A stretch of DNA of 64,000 nt. It comes from Bagarius yarrelli (lineage: Eukaryota > Chordata > Actinopteri > Siluriformes > Sisoridae). The notes beneath the pieces were generated by a model. It was not told the origin of the DNA. It did not search any database and worked only from the letters and a program-made list of their open reading frames with translations. Shown piece by piece: positions 63,981-64,000 of this stretch. Numbering within the stretch: the first letter of the stretch is position 1; every line of letters starts with the position of its first letter. The DNA is taken from the NCBI GenBank assembly GCA_005784505.1, contig VCAZ01000022.1, positions 1,405,695 to 1,469,694 of the forward strand, given 5' to 3'. Both the position numbers and the translations under genes were made by a program.

Positions 63981-64000
63981 ACCCCTTAACGGAAACACAC

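Larger units (their letters stand above)
62032..64000 (+). other. wdr1 intron 1, partial
   Basis: Contains a poly-A run (62534-62553), two SINEs in opposite orientation, and a putative MITE at the end. No second exon was recognised, so the intron continues past the window edge. Confidence 0.55.

Noticed and set aside
63841..64000. Search for wdr1 exon 2 after the acceptor-like CTTTCCTGCAG at 63840
   Set aside because: The following bases do not encode the expected KVFASLP-like continuation in the required phase.

Overview
The window is ordinary nuclear DNA of a ray-finned fish, most likely a teleost. It has compact spliced genes, very many CA/GT and GA microsatellites, AT-rich intergenic DNA, and dispersed tRNA-derived SINEs whose tail resembles the L2-type tail seen in fish SINEs. 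An otophysan such as a catfish would fit the SINE type, but the species cannot be fixed from sequence alone. There are no bacterial, phage or CRISPR features.

Four genes are supported, in the order hs3st1 (+), clnk (+), znf518b (-), wdr1 (+, first exon only). The human orthologues HS3ST1, CLNK, ZNF518B and WDR1 are neighbours on 4p15-p16, so the block is an old vertebrate linkage group and each call supports the others.

Layout. 1-28.4 kb is gene-free: SINEs, microsatellites, several CTCF-like motifs and three stretches that could be conserved non-coding elements. 28.4-33.0 kb is hs3st1: a TATA promoter with paired AP-1 sites, a non-coding first exon with a (GT)n tract and a short upstream ORF, a 2.4-kb intron, and one coding exon for a heparan-sulfate 3-O-sulfotransferase. 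33.36-33.94 kb is a nine-copy minisatellite of about 62 bp per unit, and 34.35-35.06 kb is a long polypyrimidine repeat. 38-46.6 kb holds clnk, which I rebuilt as 17 small exons in one continuous reading phase, ending in an SH2 domain. 49.5-52.6 kb is znf518b on the minus strand, with its coding region in one exon; a candidate promoter for it lies at 56.3-57.1 kb. 57.1-61.7 kb is repeat-rich (BEL/Pao-like fragment, SINEs, LINE tail). At 61.74-62.03 kb are the wdr1 promoter, with a perfect SRF CArG box, and its first coding exon; the rest of the window is wdr1 intron 1.

The genes do not form one pathway. hs3st1 modifies heparan sulfate in the Golgi, clnk is an immune-receptor signalling adaptor, znf518b is a nuclear zinc-finger protein linked to repressive chromatin, and wdr1 promotes cofilin-driven actin disassembly. 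I found no novel system. The most interesting points are the micro-exon clnk gene with dinucleotide repeats against its splice sites, the bZIP-motif minisatellite downstream of hs3st1, and the promoter architecture of hs3st1 and wdr1.
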